This document shows positions 38,499 through 46,002 of a DNA stretch of 64,000 nt, piece by piece. Below the pieces are notes generated by a model. That model was not told the origin of the DNA. It was given only the letters and a program-made list of their open reading frames with translations, and made no database searches. Location: contig NZ_JAUSZL010000002.1 of the NCBI RefSeq assembly GCF_030817535.1, positions 1,798,001-1,862,000 on the forward strand. The letters are read 5' to 3'. Position 1 is the first letter of the stretch. Every line of letters begins with the position of its first letter. The position numbers and the translations under genes are program-made. The DNA comes from Streptomyces sp. V3I8. GTDB taxonomy: Bacteria; Actinomycetota; Actinomycetes; Streptomycetales; Streptomycetaceae.

Positions 38499-39338
38499 AT
38501 GGCCGACACCTACTCGACCCTGCATGTCTCTGTCACCGACGGTGTGGCGTACGCCATCATCGACAACCCTCCCGTCAACCTGCTCGATGCCGCCCTCATG
38601 ACGGACTTGGACCGGTTCACGGGCGCCATGTTCGCCGCCGCCGACGTCCGAGTGATCGTTTTCGACAGCGCGGATCCGGACTTCTTCATCGCGCACGGAG
38701 ACATGCGCATCGCCGAGGACCCTCAGTCGTTCGCGGCGCTTGATATCGCCTCGGAGCAGGACCCCTCCTTGAATCCGATGATGCGCCTGCACGAACGCAT
38801 CCGGACCCTGCCGCAGATCACCATCGCCAAACTGCGCGGGCTGGCACGCGGAGGCGGTGCGGAACTGCTGTCCGCGATGGACATGAGGTTCGCGGCTCGT
38901 GAGCATGCCGGCTTGGCCCAGCCGGAAGACACGATGGGCATCATCCCGGGCGCGGGAGGCACCGTCTATCTGCCCGGCCTCGTCGGCCGCGCACGCGCGC
39001 TGGAGATCATTCTCAGCGGCCAGCTGGTCGATGCCCCGACCGCGGAACGGATGGGCTGGGTGAACCGGGCCGTGCCGGCTGCCGAGCTCGACCACGTCGT
39101 CGACACCCTGGCCGCCCGCATCGCCGCCCTGGCGCCCGGCGTTGCCCGCGCCACGGTCGAGGCGGTGGACGCCGCAGCGGTGTCCACCGCCGGTGGCCTG
39201 GCCACGGCGAACGAACTGTTCGGCCAGCTCTTCAGCACTCCCGACGCGGGCCGCCGCGGAGAGGCGGCACTGGCCGCCGGCGCGCAGACCCGGGACGGAG
39301 AGCGCCACCTCGAGGCCCTGATCGACGGCCTCGCCTGA
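38499..39338 (+). CDS. Enoyl-CoA hydratase/isomerase-family (crotonase) protein
   Basis: A 279-residue crotonase. Both catalytic Glu positions are kept (GGGAEL and LAQPEDTMGIIPGAGGT). The first oxyanion-hole segment reads IAHGDMRIA rather than the common SAGADL. It may hydrate or isomerise a CoA ester, or act on an unusual substrate. ATG 38499 follows GAGGAAGG. It is divergent from its presumed HxlR regulator; no acyl-CoA ligase or dehydrogenase is adjacent, so a full beta-oxidation role is unlikely. Confidence 0.9.
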   Translation: MADTYSTLHVSVTDGVAYAIIDNPPVNLLDAALMTDLDRFTGAMFAAADVRVIVFDSADPDFFIAHGDMRIAEDPQSFAALDIASEQDPSLNPMMRLHERIRTLPQITIAKLRGLARGGGAELLSAMDMRFAAREHAGLAQPEDTMGIIPGAGGTVYLPGLVGRARALEIILSGQLVDAPTAERMGWVNRAVPAAELDHVVDTLAARIAALAPGVARATVEAVDAAAVSTAGGLATANELFGQLFSTPDAGRRGEAALAAGAQTRDGERHLEALIDGLA

Positions 39339-39412
39339 AGCAGCTTGGTGAACTCTTCTCGTCCTGGGGTCTGAGGTTGATGACGAAGGGCTGACGGGAG
39401 TGCGTGACGTGG

Positions 39413-39473
39413 CAGGGCTCCTGGTCGTCCGGTTGGTGATCCCACTCATCGACGTCTCGACACAGGAGCCCTG
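39413..39473. repeat. Inverted repeat CAGGGCTCCTG, likely insertion-sequence end
   Basis: CAGGGCTCCTG (39413-39423) and CAGGAGCCCTG (39463-39473) are exact complements 39 bases apart, just before the first transposase remnant. The inner copy is where an IS5-type left end would be expected, 18 bases upstream of the transposase ATG. Confidence 0.5.
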
Positions 39474-39490
39474 TTGGCCCGTATCGAGCC

Positions 39491-39718
39491 ATGCTCGACA
39501 TCCCGCACGAGGTGGTTGAGCATGATTCCTGGCTCATCTGCGCCGGAAGGCGTGAACTGCGTGCGCGTTGGCGGCGGCTGAGCTGCTTCCAGCAGGCTTT
39601 CCTTGTGCTGGTGCACCTGCGCAAGAACGAGACGCTGCACCGGGTGGGAGCCGGGTTCGGTGTCTCCACCGCCACCGCCACCGCCACCGCCACCGCCACC
39701 GCCACCGCCGGACGGTAG
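39491..39718 (+). pseudogene. IS5-type transposase, N-terminal remnant
   Basis: The frame encodes MLDIPHEVVEHDSWLICAG, then RWRRLSCFQQAFLVLVHLRK and VGAGFGVSTAT. This is the helix-turn-helix start of an IS5/IS1647-like DDE transposase. It breaks inside a (CCACCG)7 tandem repeat, which adds an Ala-Thr tail, and the DDE catalytic domain is absent. Not functional. Confidence 0.7.
39666..39709. repeat. (CCACCG)7 tandem hexanucleotide repeat
   Basis: Seven perfect copies of CCACCG plus a partial copy join the plus-strand transposase remnant to the opposite-strand one. It lies exactly at the junction of the two remnants, suggesting slippage or recombination there. Confidence 0.9.
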
Positions 39719-40190
39719 ATGATGCTCACTGCCCGTCCTGCCCCGGTCAACGGGGCTTCGTCCGGTCTTGGCTCCCCCGTCAACGCCCGGATGTGGAAGC
39801 CGTCGACCGCCGCGCGGGAGAAGTCCAAGCCTTTGCGGCGCGCAGCGCTGCGAGGAGGGCCTGGTGCAGCTGAGGCCACACGCCGGCCTCGGTCCATCCG
39901 GCCAGGCGGCCAGGCGGCCAGGCGGCCAGGCGGCCAGGCGGCGCCAGCATGTCATGCCCGAGCCGAAGCCAAGTTCCTGCGACAGATGTTCCCAGGCGAT
40001 CCCGGTATGCAGCACGAATGGGATGCCCTGGAACACCAGCCGGTCCGGATGGCGCTTGCGCCCTGGATGCCGGGTCCGGCGCTAGATCTTGGGCAGCAGC
40101 GGTTCGACCACTGCCCACAGCTCGCCGTCGGCTTCCCACGGCTTCGGCCGTGCCACCCCGCACCCCCACCTCGTCGATCCTGGAGCGATC
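39719..40190 (-). pseudogene. IS5-family transposase remnant, multiply disrupted
   Basis: Read on the minus strand, the pieces are ELWAVVEPLLPKI-stop, FQGIPFVLHTGIAWEHLSQEL and GFGSGMTCWRRL, then an expanded repeat, TEAGVWPQLHQALLAALRAA, SRAAVDGFHIRALTG and TGRSPVDRGRTGSEHHL. Together they trace a typical Streptomyces IS5-family transposase from start to mid-DDE domain. An in-frame TAG (40082-40084), a 40-bp repeat expansion and at least one more frameshift inactivate it. It ends at the (CCACCG)7 repeat. Confidence 0.8.
39901..39940. repeat. Five tandem copies of an 8-bp unit (GCCAGGCG)
   Basis: Five perfect copies lie inside the minus-strand transposase remnant between the CWRRL and TEAGVW segments. 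A 40-bp expansion is not a multiple of three and shifts the frame. It is a slippage product. Confidence 0.9.
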
Positions 40191-40207
40191 CAATCACCTC
40201 GAAGATC

Positions 40208-40640
40208 ATGGGATTCGGCTCGGGGCAGACCTGCCGGCGGCGCCTCGAACGGTGGCAGCAGACCGGAGCCTTCGACCGACCGCACCGCATCCTGCTCGCC
40301 AGACTGCACGCGGCCGGCGAACTGGACTGGTCCGGGGCATGCGTCGACGGCTCCCACGGCCGCGCCAAAAAAGGGGAGCCGACACCGGTCCGTCGCCGGC
40401 CGAGCGGCGGAAGACGGGCAGCAGACACCACCTGATCCGCGACGGACATGGCACCCCGCCAAGGTCATCACCACCGCGGCAGGCGTCAACGACGTCACCC
40501 GGACCCTCGCCCTGGTCGACGGCGTCCCGCCCGTCGCCGGCCGCCCGGGCAGGCCCCGCCGCCGCCCCGAGACCCTCCTCGGAGACAAGGGCACCACCCA
40601 CCGGGCCTCCTGGGAAGCCTGTGGCGGATCTCCATGGCGT
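40208..40640 (+). pseudogene. Third IS5-family transposase remnant
   Basis: Plus-strand pieces read MGFGSGQTCRRRLERWQQTG, LDWSGACVDGSHGRAKKG, then in other frames ADTGPSPAERRKTGSRHHLI, KVITTAAGVNDVTRTLALVD and PRRRPETLLGDKG. This is a common Streptomyces IS5-family transposase broken by at least two frameshifts and missing its C-terminus after DKG. The first catalytic Asp (VDGSH) and second Asp (LLGDKG) regions survive, but in different frames. Confidence 0.8.
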
Positions 40641-41090
40641 CTGCCGTGGCGTCTGCCGGGGCACCTCCCGGGGGCGACAACCCGACCGGCGCAGCTGACC
40701 TTCCGCCCGCCGCGGCCGACCCGTCGTACCGGTCGGTCCCGCTGCGCGAGCAGTGATCTCCGGCTGCTGCCGGACGGGCCATTGCCCTTCGCCACCGCGT
40801 GCCCGGCAGCAGCGTCCCCGGGTCGGCCGAGGCGCCTTCGACAGCCTCTGTCACCGCGGGGATGAACGACAAAGCGTAGTCGAGGCCCGGCCCGGCGGGC
40901 CCACCGGCACGGTGGAGCCACGCACCGGAGCCGGCGGACGGCGTCGATTCGGCTGTACGGTCGGCGAGTTGGGCCCCACCACAGGCTCTGCGGGAGGCGT
41001 GCGGGCGGCGGGAGGCGACCGCGGGGAAAACGTCGGACGCCGCCGGACGGGGCGTTCACGTGCCGTACGGGTCATGATCATGCCCATCGC
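40641..41090. other. Non-coding stretch between IS debris and the ABC ATPase gene
   Basis: No frame here carries a family motif; long open frames on both strands are composition artefacts. In other Streptomyces the binding-protein and permease genes would stand here, downstream of gluA, and they are absent. Confidence 0.5.
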
Positions 41091-41834
41091 TCAGTGTGTG
41101 AGGATTTTGGAGAGGAAATCCTTTGCCCGGTCGCTGCGCGGGGCGGTGAAGAACTCCTCCGGGGTCCGGTCCTCGACGACGGCGCCGTCGGCCATGAAGA
41201 CGACACGGTTGGCCGCCGAGCGGGCGAATCCCATCTCGTGGGTGACGACGACCATCGTCATTCCGTCACGCGCGAGCTGCTGCATGACCTCCAGGACCTC
41301 GTTGATCATCTCCGGGTCGAGCGCCGACGTCGGCTCGTCGAAGAGCAGCGCCTTGGGGTCCATGGCGAGCGCGCGGGCGATGGCCACACGCTGCTGCTGG
41401 CCGCCGGACAGCTGCGCCGGGTACTTCGGCGCCTGCGAGGCGAGCCCCACCCGGTCGAGCAGTTCGAGCGAGCGCCTGTCGGCCTCGGCCTTCTTCCGGC
41501 CGCGCACCTTCATCTGTCCCAGCGAGACGTTCTGCAGGACCGTCTTGTGCGCGAAGAGGTTGAAGGACTGGAACACCATCCCCACCTCGGCACGGAGCCT
41601 CGCGAGGTCCTTGCCCTCCTGTGCGAGGGGCTGCCCGTCCAGCCTGATCTCACCCGACTGGACGGGCTCCAGACGGTTGATCGCCCTGCAGAGGGTCGAC
41701 TTGCCCGACCCCGAGGGGCCGATGACCACGACCACCTCCCCCCTGCCGACGGTGAGGGTGATGTCCCGCAGGACGTGCAGTTCCCCGAAGTACTTGTTGA
41801 CGTCACGCAGCTCGATCAACGGATCAACGGCCAT
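41091..41834 (-). CDS. gluA: Orphan glutamate/polar amino-acid ABC transporter ATPase
   Basis: A 247-residue ABC ATPase of the GlnQ/GluA type. It has Walker A GPSGSGKST, Q-loop VFQSFNLF, signature LSGGQQQR, Walker B LLFDEP and the switch His in VVTHEMG. In Streptomyces gluA normally heads gluABCD. Here the downstream side is IS debris and no gluB, gluC or gluD follows. The protein looks intact, so it may serve permeases encoded elsewhere or be a leftover. Confidence 0.93.
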   Translation of the reverse strand: MAVDPLIELRDVNKYFGELHVLRDITLTVGRGEVVVVIGPSGSGKSTLCRAINRLEPVQSGEIRLDGQPLAQEGKDLARLRAEVGMVFQSFNLFAHKTVLQNVSLGQMKVRGRKKAEADRRSLELLDRVGLASQAPKYPAQLSGGQQQRVAIARALAMDPKALLFDEPTSALDPEMINEVLEVMQQLARDGMTMVVVTHEMGFARSAANRVVFMADGAVVEDRTPEEFFTAPRSDRAKDFLSKILTH

Positions 41835-41961
41835 CCTCAGCCCTACCCACTCTCAGCCGTGTCGCGGTCGCCGCAAACTATCCACACCTCGAGCGGGGCA
41901 AATACGCGACACGCACTTATCGGGCATTAGCCGTATTTATCCCGCTGGTCCAGGCCAGGAC

Positions 41962-42402
41962 TCACGTCTCCGCCACCTCGGCGTAGAGCTGGGACAGTTC
42001 GGGAACTCCGCTGGCCGCCCACGCGTGGCCCGAGACGACCACGTCGATCTCCCGTCCCGACTCCAGCCGCACGACGGGCTGCCCGTTGGGCCAGACCTCC
42101 CAGACCGCGCCGGGGACCGAGCGGACGATGACCGTGCCGAGGTAGAGGCCGGCGTCGTTGCCGAGCCAGGGCAGGCTCTCCTCGTCGTCGCGCCAGCGCG
42201 GCAGCAGCTGGTCCAGCGCCTCCAACGAGGCGGCCGAGTCGTCGAGTTCGATTCCCGCCTGCTGGGCCTGGGAGCGGAGCAGTTCGCATTCGGAGAGCAG
42301 TCCGGCCACCCCCTCGTGGTCGCTCTCGCCGTCCGAGAAGATCGCGACTCCCCTGGCGGGGCCCCGCTTCTTGCGCCAGTTGCCCAGGAAAGGGATGTTC
42401 AT
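41962..42402 (-). CDS. DUF6278-type small protein
   Basis: A 146-residue soluble acidic protein (NIPFLGNWRKKRG, then FSDGESDHEGVAGLLSECELL and YLGTVIVRSVPGAVWEVWPNGQP). It matches the DUF6278 type common in Streptomyces, with no known role. ATG 42402 is preferred because AAAGG is nine bases upstream; a GTG two codons earlier is too close to it. It is divergent from the secreted GDSL hydrolase. Confidence 0.7.
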   Translation of the reverse strand: MNIPFLGNWRKKRGPARGVAIFSDGESDHEGVAGLLSECELLRSQAQQAGIELDDSAASLEALDQLLPRWRDDEESLPWLGNDAGLYLGTVIVRSVPGAVWEVWPNGQPVVRLESGREIDVVVSGHAWAASGVPELSQLYAEVAET

Positions 42403-42598
42403 ACACACAGCCTTTCATTCGTATCACCCGGTGCACCACAGGGCGCGCGGCCCGCCGTTCCCGGCGCGTTCGCACGCAGTTCGCGCCTGTCTCATTGACG
42501 AGTCCCTGTCGTCTCCTTAGCTTCACTGTGCATCTGTCGCCTCGTCGGTGAGCACCGGCGATGCACCGGTGAGCAGCCGCGAGTGGGAGGAGTTCGGT

Positions 42599-44386
42599 GT
42601 GCGCCGACGTGTGTGGGGCGATGCCGTCGCCCTTGCTCTGCTGTCGACAACGGTTCCCGTCGCACTGGCGGTTCCCGTGGAGGCCGCGTCACGGGCCGCG
42701 GTGCGGCCCGTCCCCCTGGAACGGCACTTCGACAACACGGCCGTGAGCGACGACACGCGGCCCGCCGAGGCGGACTTCGACGGCTCGGGCGGCTCCCTGT
42801 CGGCGCAGGACCTGGCCGCCGCCGGCTGGACGCCGGGGCGCTCGCTGACGGTCCAGGGCGCCCGGCTGACCCTGCCCCGCCGGACGCCGGGCGAGCCCGA
42901 CAACGTACGCGCCGACGGGCAGTCCGTGCGGGTACGCGGCCACGGTGACGCGCTCGCCTTCCTGGTCGCGGGCACGGGTGGCGGCGAGGAGAGCGGCACG
43001 GGTGCGGTGCGGTACCGCGACGGTTCGCGCTCCTCCTACCGGCTGACCGCGCCGGACTGGCGCGGCGGGCCGCTCGCCACCAAGGCCGTGGCCCTGCCGC
43101 ACGTCAACACCCCCGGCGGGCAGCTCGCCGGGAAGACGAAGCTGTACGTCGTGACCGTGCCCCTCGCCCGGGGGCGCGCGGTGGACTCCGTGCGGCTGCC
43201 GGTCAACGGCGACCTGCATGTGTTCGCCCTGTCCGTACGCCCCGAAAGCCGTGGCTGGACCGGGAGTTGGGCCGCTTCCTCCTCGGGCTACACCGCGGTC
43301 GGGCCCTGGACGGACCGGACGCTGCGCCTGGTGGTGCACACCTCGGCCGGCGGGCCGCGGGTGCGCATCCGGCTCGACAACACCTTCGCCGCCGCACCCG
43401 TACGGATCGGCGGCGCGACGGTGGCCGTGCAGGCGTCCGGGGCGGCTCCGCGCGGCGCTCCCGTGCCGCTGTCCTTCAAGGGCTCCGCCGGTCCGGACCT
43501 TCCGGCCGGGGCCCAGGAGTTCAGCGATCCGCTGGGCTTCGACGTGCCCGCGGACAGCAATCTGCTCGTGAGCCTCCATCTGCCGGGGACGGTGACGGCG
43601 GCGCCCGTGCACAGTCTGGCCGTGCAGCAGTCGTACGTCAGCGAGCCCGGTGACCACGCGGCGGACGCCGGGCCGGACGCGTACACCTCGACGATCCTCG
43701 GCTGGCCGCTGCTGACCGGTGTCGACGTGGCCGGCGGGCCGGGGTCCGTCGTGGTGCTCGGCGATTCCATCACGGACGGCGAGAAGTCCACGCGGGACGC
43801 CAACCGGCGCTGGCCCGACCTGCTGGCCGACCGGCTCCGGGCGCAGGGCGCGGTGCCGCGCTACGGGGTGCTCAACCACGGGATCTCGGCGAACCGGGTG
43901 GTCACGGACCGGTACGCCGGCGACGGGGTGTCCACCGACACGGGCGGGGTGAGTGCGCTGCACCGGCTGGACCGGGACGTTCTGGCGCAGACGTCCGCGC
44001 GGACGGTCGTCGTGTTCCAGGGGGTGAACGACGTGCGGTGGGGAGCGAGCGCGGAACAGGTCGTCGAAGGGCTGCGGGAGGTCGCGGAGCGTGTTCGCGG
44101 CCGCGGGCTCCGGGTGGTGGCCGCGACGATCGCGCCCTGCGCGGGGGAGGCACGGTGCACGGGCGCCGTCGACGCGGAGCGCTCCGCCGTGAACGGGTGG
44201 ATCAGGGAGCAGGCCGGCGCGGGGGCCGGGGCCGCCGTCGACGGCGTGCTGGACTTCGACGCCGTGCTGCGGGATCCGGCCGACCCCGCGCGGCTGCTGC
44301 CCGCCTACGACAGCGGGGATCATCTGCATCCCGGGGACGCGGGGCTCGCCGCGCTGGCCGATTCCGTGGACCTGGAGTTGCTGTAG
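42599..44386 (+). CDS. Secreted SGNH/GDSL-type hydrolase
   Basis: A 595-residue exported esterase-like protein. GTG 42599 has GGAGGAG six bases upstream, and the protein then begins RRRVWGDAVALALL, a clear signal peptide with a cleavage site near VEAAS. The C-terminal third is an SGNH hydrolase: block I VVLGDSITDG (nucleophile Ser), GISANR, block III FQGVNDV and block V DHLHPGD (catalytic Asp/His). The N-terminal 380 residues are beta-rich and may hold a carbohydrate-binding module. It probably deacetylates a polysaccharide or hydrolyses a lipid ester. Confidence 0.9.
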   Translation: MRRRVWGDAVALALLSTTVPVALAVPVEAASRAAVRPVPLERHFDNTAVSDDTRPAEADFDGSGGSLSAQDLAAAGWTPGRSLTVQGARLTLPRRTPGEPDNVRADGQSVRVRGHGDALAFLVAGTGGGEESGTGAVRYRDGSRSSYRLTAPDWRGGPLATKAVALPHVNTPGGQLAGKTKLYVVTVPLARGRAVDSVRLPVNGDLHVFALSVRPESRGWTGSWAASSSGYTAVGPWTDRTLRLVVHTSAGGPRVRIRLDNTFAAAPVRIGGATVAVQASGAAPRGAPVPLSFKGSAGPDLPAGAQEFSDPLGFDVPADSNLLVSLHLPGTVTAAPVHSLAVQQSYVSEPGDHAADAGPDAYTSTILGWPLLTGVDVAGGPGSVVVLGDSITDGEKSTRDANRRWPDLLADRLRAQGAVPRYGVLNHGISANRVVTDRYAGDGVSTDTGGVSALHRLDRDVLAQTSARTVVVFQGVNDVRWGASAEQVVEGLREVAERVRGRGLRVVAATIAPCAGEARCTGAVDAERSAVNGWIREQAGAGAGAAVDGVLDFDAVLRDPADPARLLPAYDSGDHLHPGDAGLAALADSVDLELL

Positions 44387-44465
44387 ACGTGTGCGTGAGC
44401 CGGGCGCAGGGCGGTTCCGGGGCCGGTCGGGCCGGGATCCGGGTGCCGGTCGGCTGTGGCCGGGC

Positions 44466-44485
44466 GCGCAGTTCCCCGCGCCCCT
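44466..44485. repeat. Streptomyces interspersed repeat, copy 2
   Basis: An identical copy of the 20-bp core at 20318-20337 lies between the convergent GDSL hydrolase and exonuclease III genes, within 15 bases of the exonuclease stop. Confidence 0.7.
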
Positions 44486-44499
44486 GAGGACGGGCCGCT

Positions 44500-45279
44500 C
44501 TAGACGTCCAGGTCCACGACCACCGGGGCGTGGTCCGAGGCGCCCTTGCCCTTGCGCTCCTCCCTGTCCACGTAGGCGTCGGTGACCGCCTTCGAGAACG
44601 GGGTGTTGCCGTAGACCAGGTCGATGCGCATGCCCCGGTTCTTGGGGAAGCCGAGCTGGCGGTAGTCCCAGTACGTGAACGGGTGGTCGTACTTGAGGGG
44701 GCGCGGGACCACGTCCGTGAGGCCGGTGCCGCGCAGGGCGGCGAGGGCGGCGCGCTCCGGTTCGGTGACGTGGGTGGAGCCCTCGAAGAGGGACCGGTCG
44801 AAGACGTCGTCGTCCGTCGGCGCCACGTTGTAGTCGCCCAGCACCGCGAACGGGCGGCCGCCCGCCGCGTCCTCGGCGACCGCCGCTCTCAGGGCCTCGA
44901 ACCACTGGAGCTTGTACGCGTAGTGCGGGTGGCCCACCTCGCGGCCGTTCGGCACGTAGACCGACCAGACGCGGACCGGGCCGCAGGTCGCGGAGACGGC
45001 GCGCGGCTCCTCGACGCCCTCGTAGTCCGGGCCGCCCGGCAGGCCGCGCACGATGTCCTCGAGGCCCACCCGGGACACCACCGCCACGCCGTTCCACCGC
45101 CCCGTCGCGTTCACCGCCGACTCGTAGCCCAGCTCGCGGAGTTCGTCGGACGGGAACTGCTCGGCCGTGGTCTTGGTCTCCTGGATGCACAGCACGTCCG
45201 TGCCGGTGCTCTCCAGCCAGGCCAGCACCCTCGGGAGACGGGCGGTGACCGAGTTCACGTTCCAGGTGGCGATACGCAT
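44500..45279 (-). CDS. xth: Exodeoxyribonuclease III
   Basis: A 259-residue AP endonuclease/3'-5' exonuclease. Motifs are complete: MRIATWNVNSV, CIQETKT (metal Glu), NGVAVVSR, LGDYNVAP (catalytic Asp/Asn), FTYWDYR, RIDLVYGN and the terminal GASDHAPVVVDLD. It functions in base excision repair. It is convergent with the GDSL gene and followed upstream by the metallo-hydrolase gene on the same strand. Confidence 0.97.
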   Translation of the reverse strand: MRIATWNVNSVTARLPRVLAWLESTGTDVLCIQETKTTAEQFPSDELRELGYESAVNATGRWNGVAVVSRVGLEDIVRGLPGGPDYEGVEEPRAVSATCGPVRVWSVYVPNGREVGHPHYAYKLQWFEALRAAVAEDAAGGRPFAVLGDYNVAPTDDDVFDRSLFEGSTHVTEPERAALAALRGTGLTDVVPRPLKYDHPFTYWDYRQLGFPKNRGMRIDLVYGNTPFSKAVTDAYVDREERKGKGASDHAPVVVDLDV

Positions 45280-45309
45280 GGTTCACAACCTACCGGGCAC
45301 CTCCGACAC

Positions 45310-45945
45310 TCACAGGTCGGCGGTCTCTCCCGGCGCCAGCCTCAGGTGCTCGCAACCGCCCAGCGTGCCGATCTGCCGGTCGTACGCGGGGCGCGCCAGG
45401 TCGGTCAGGAGGGCGTCGTGGATGTCGTACGCGCGCTGCGGCTTGACCTCACGGACGTAGTCGATGACCTCGGAGATCTTGCTCCAGGGTGCCTGCACGG
45501 GCAGCATCAGCGTCTCGACCGCGTGGTCGGGGACGGTGAGCGCGTCGCCCGGGTGGAAGACGCGCCCGCCGTCGACGAGGAAGCCGACGTTCGTGATGCG
45601 CGGGATGTCGGGGTGGATCACGGCGTGCAGTTCACCGTGGACCTGTACGTCGAATCCCGCGGCGGTGAACGTGTCACCGTGGCCGACGGTGTGCACCCGC
45701 CCCGGGAACGCGGCCGAGAGCTGGTCGGCGACGGACCTCAGCGTGTAGATCTGCGCCTCGGGGTTGGCCTCCAGACCGGCCCGCAGGTGCCCTTCGCTGA
45801 AGTGGTCGGGGTGCTCGTGCGTGACGAGGATCGCGTCCACGCCCACCGCGGCGTCCGCCTCGCTGAAGAGGCCGGGGTCGATGACGAGGGCGCGGCCGTC
45901 CTTCTCCAGGCGGACACAGGCGTGCGTGTTCTTCGTGAGTCTCAT
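45310..45945 (-). CDS. Metallo-beta-lactamase-fold hydrolase
   Basis: A 211-residue UlaG/YtnP-like metal-dependent hydrolase. The HxHxDH motif is THEHPDHF and the other metal ligands fit GELHAVIH and VFHPGDAL. The substrate is unknown. ATG 45945 has GGGAGGC directly upstream, preferred over a longer frame to 46002. It lies 30 bases upstream of exonuclease III on the same strand and may be co-transcribed. Confidence 0.9.
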   Translation of the reverse strand: MRLTKNTHACVRLEKDGRALVIDPGLFSEADAAVGVDAILVTHEHPDHFSEGHLRAGLEANPEAQIYTLRSVADQLSAAFPGRVHTVGHGDTFTAAGFDVQVHGELHAVIHPDIPRITNVGFLVDGGRVFHPGDALTVPDHAVETLMLPVQAPWSKISEVIDYVREVKPQRAYDIHDALLTDLARPAYDRQIGTLGGCEHLRLAPGETADL

Positions 45946-46002
45946 GCCTCCCATCCTGCCTCCGGGCGCCGGCGCGGGCTCACCCGAGGGGCCCCGCGGC
46001 AC

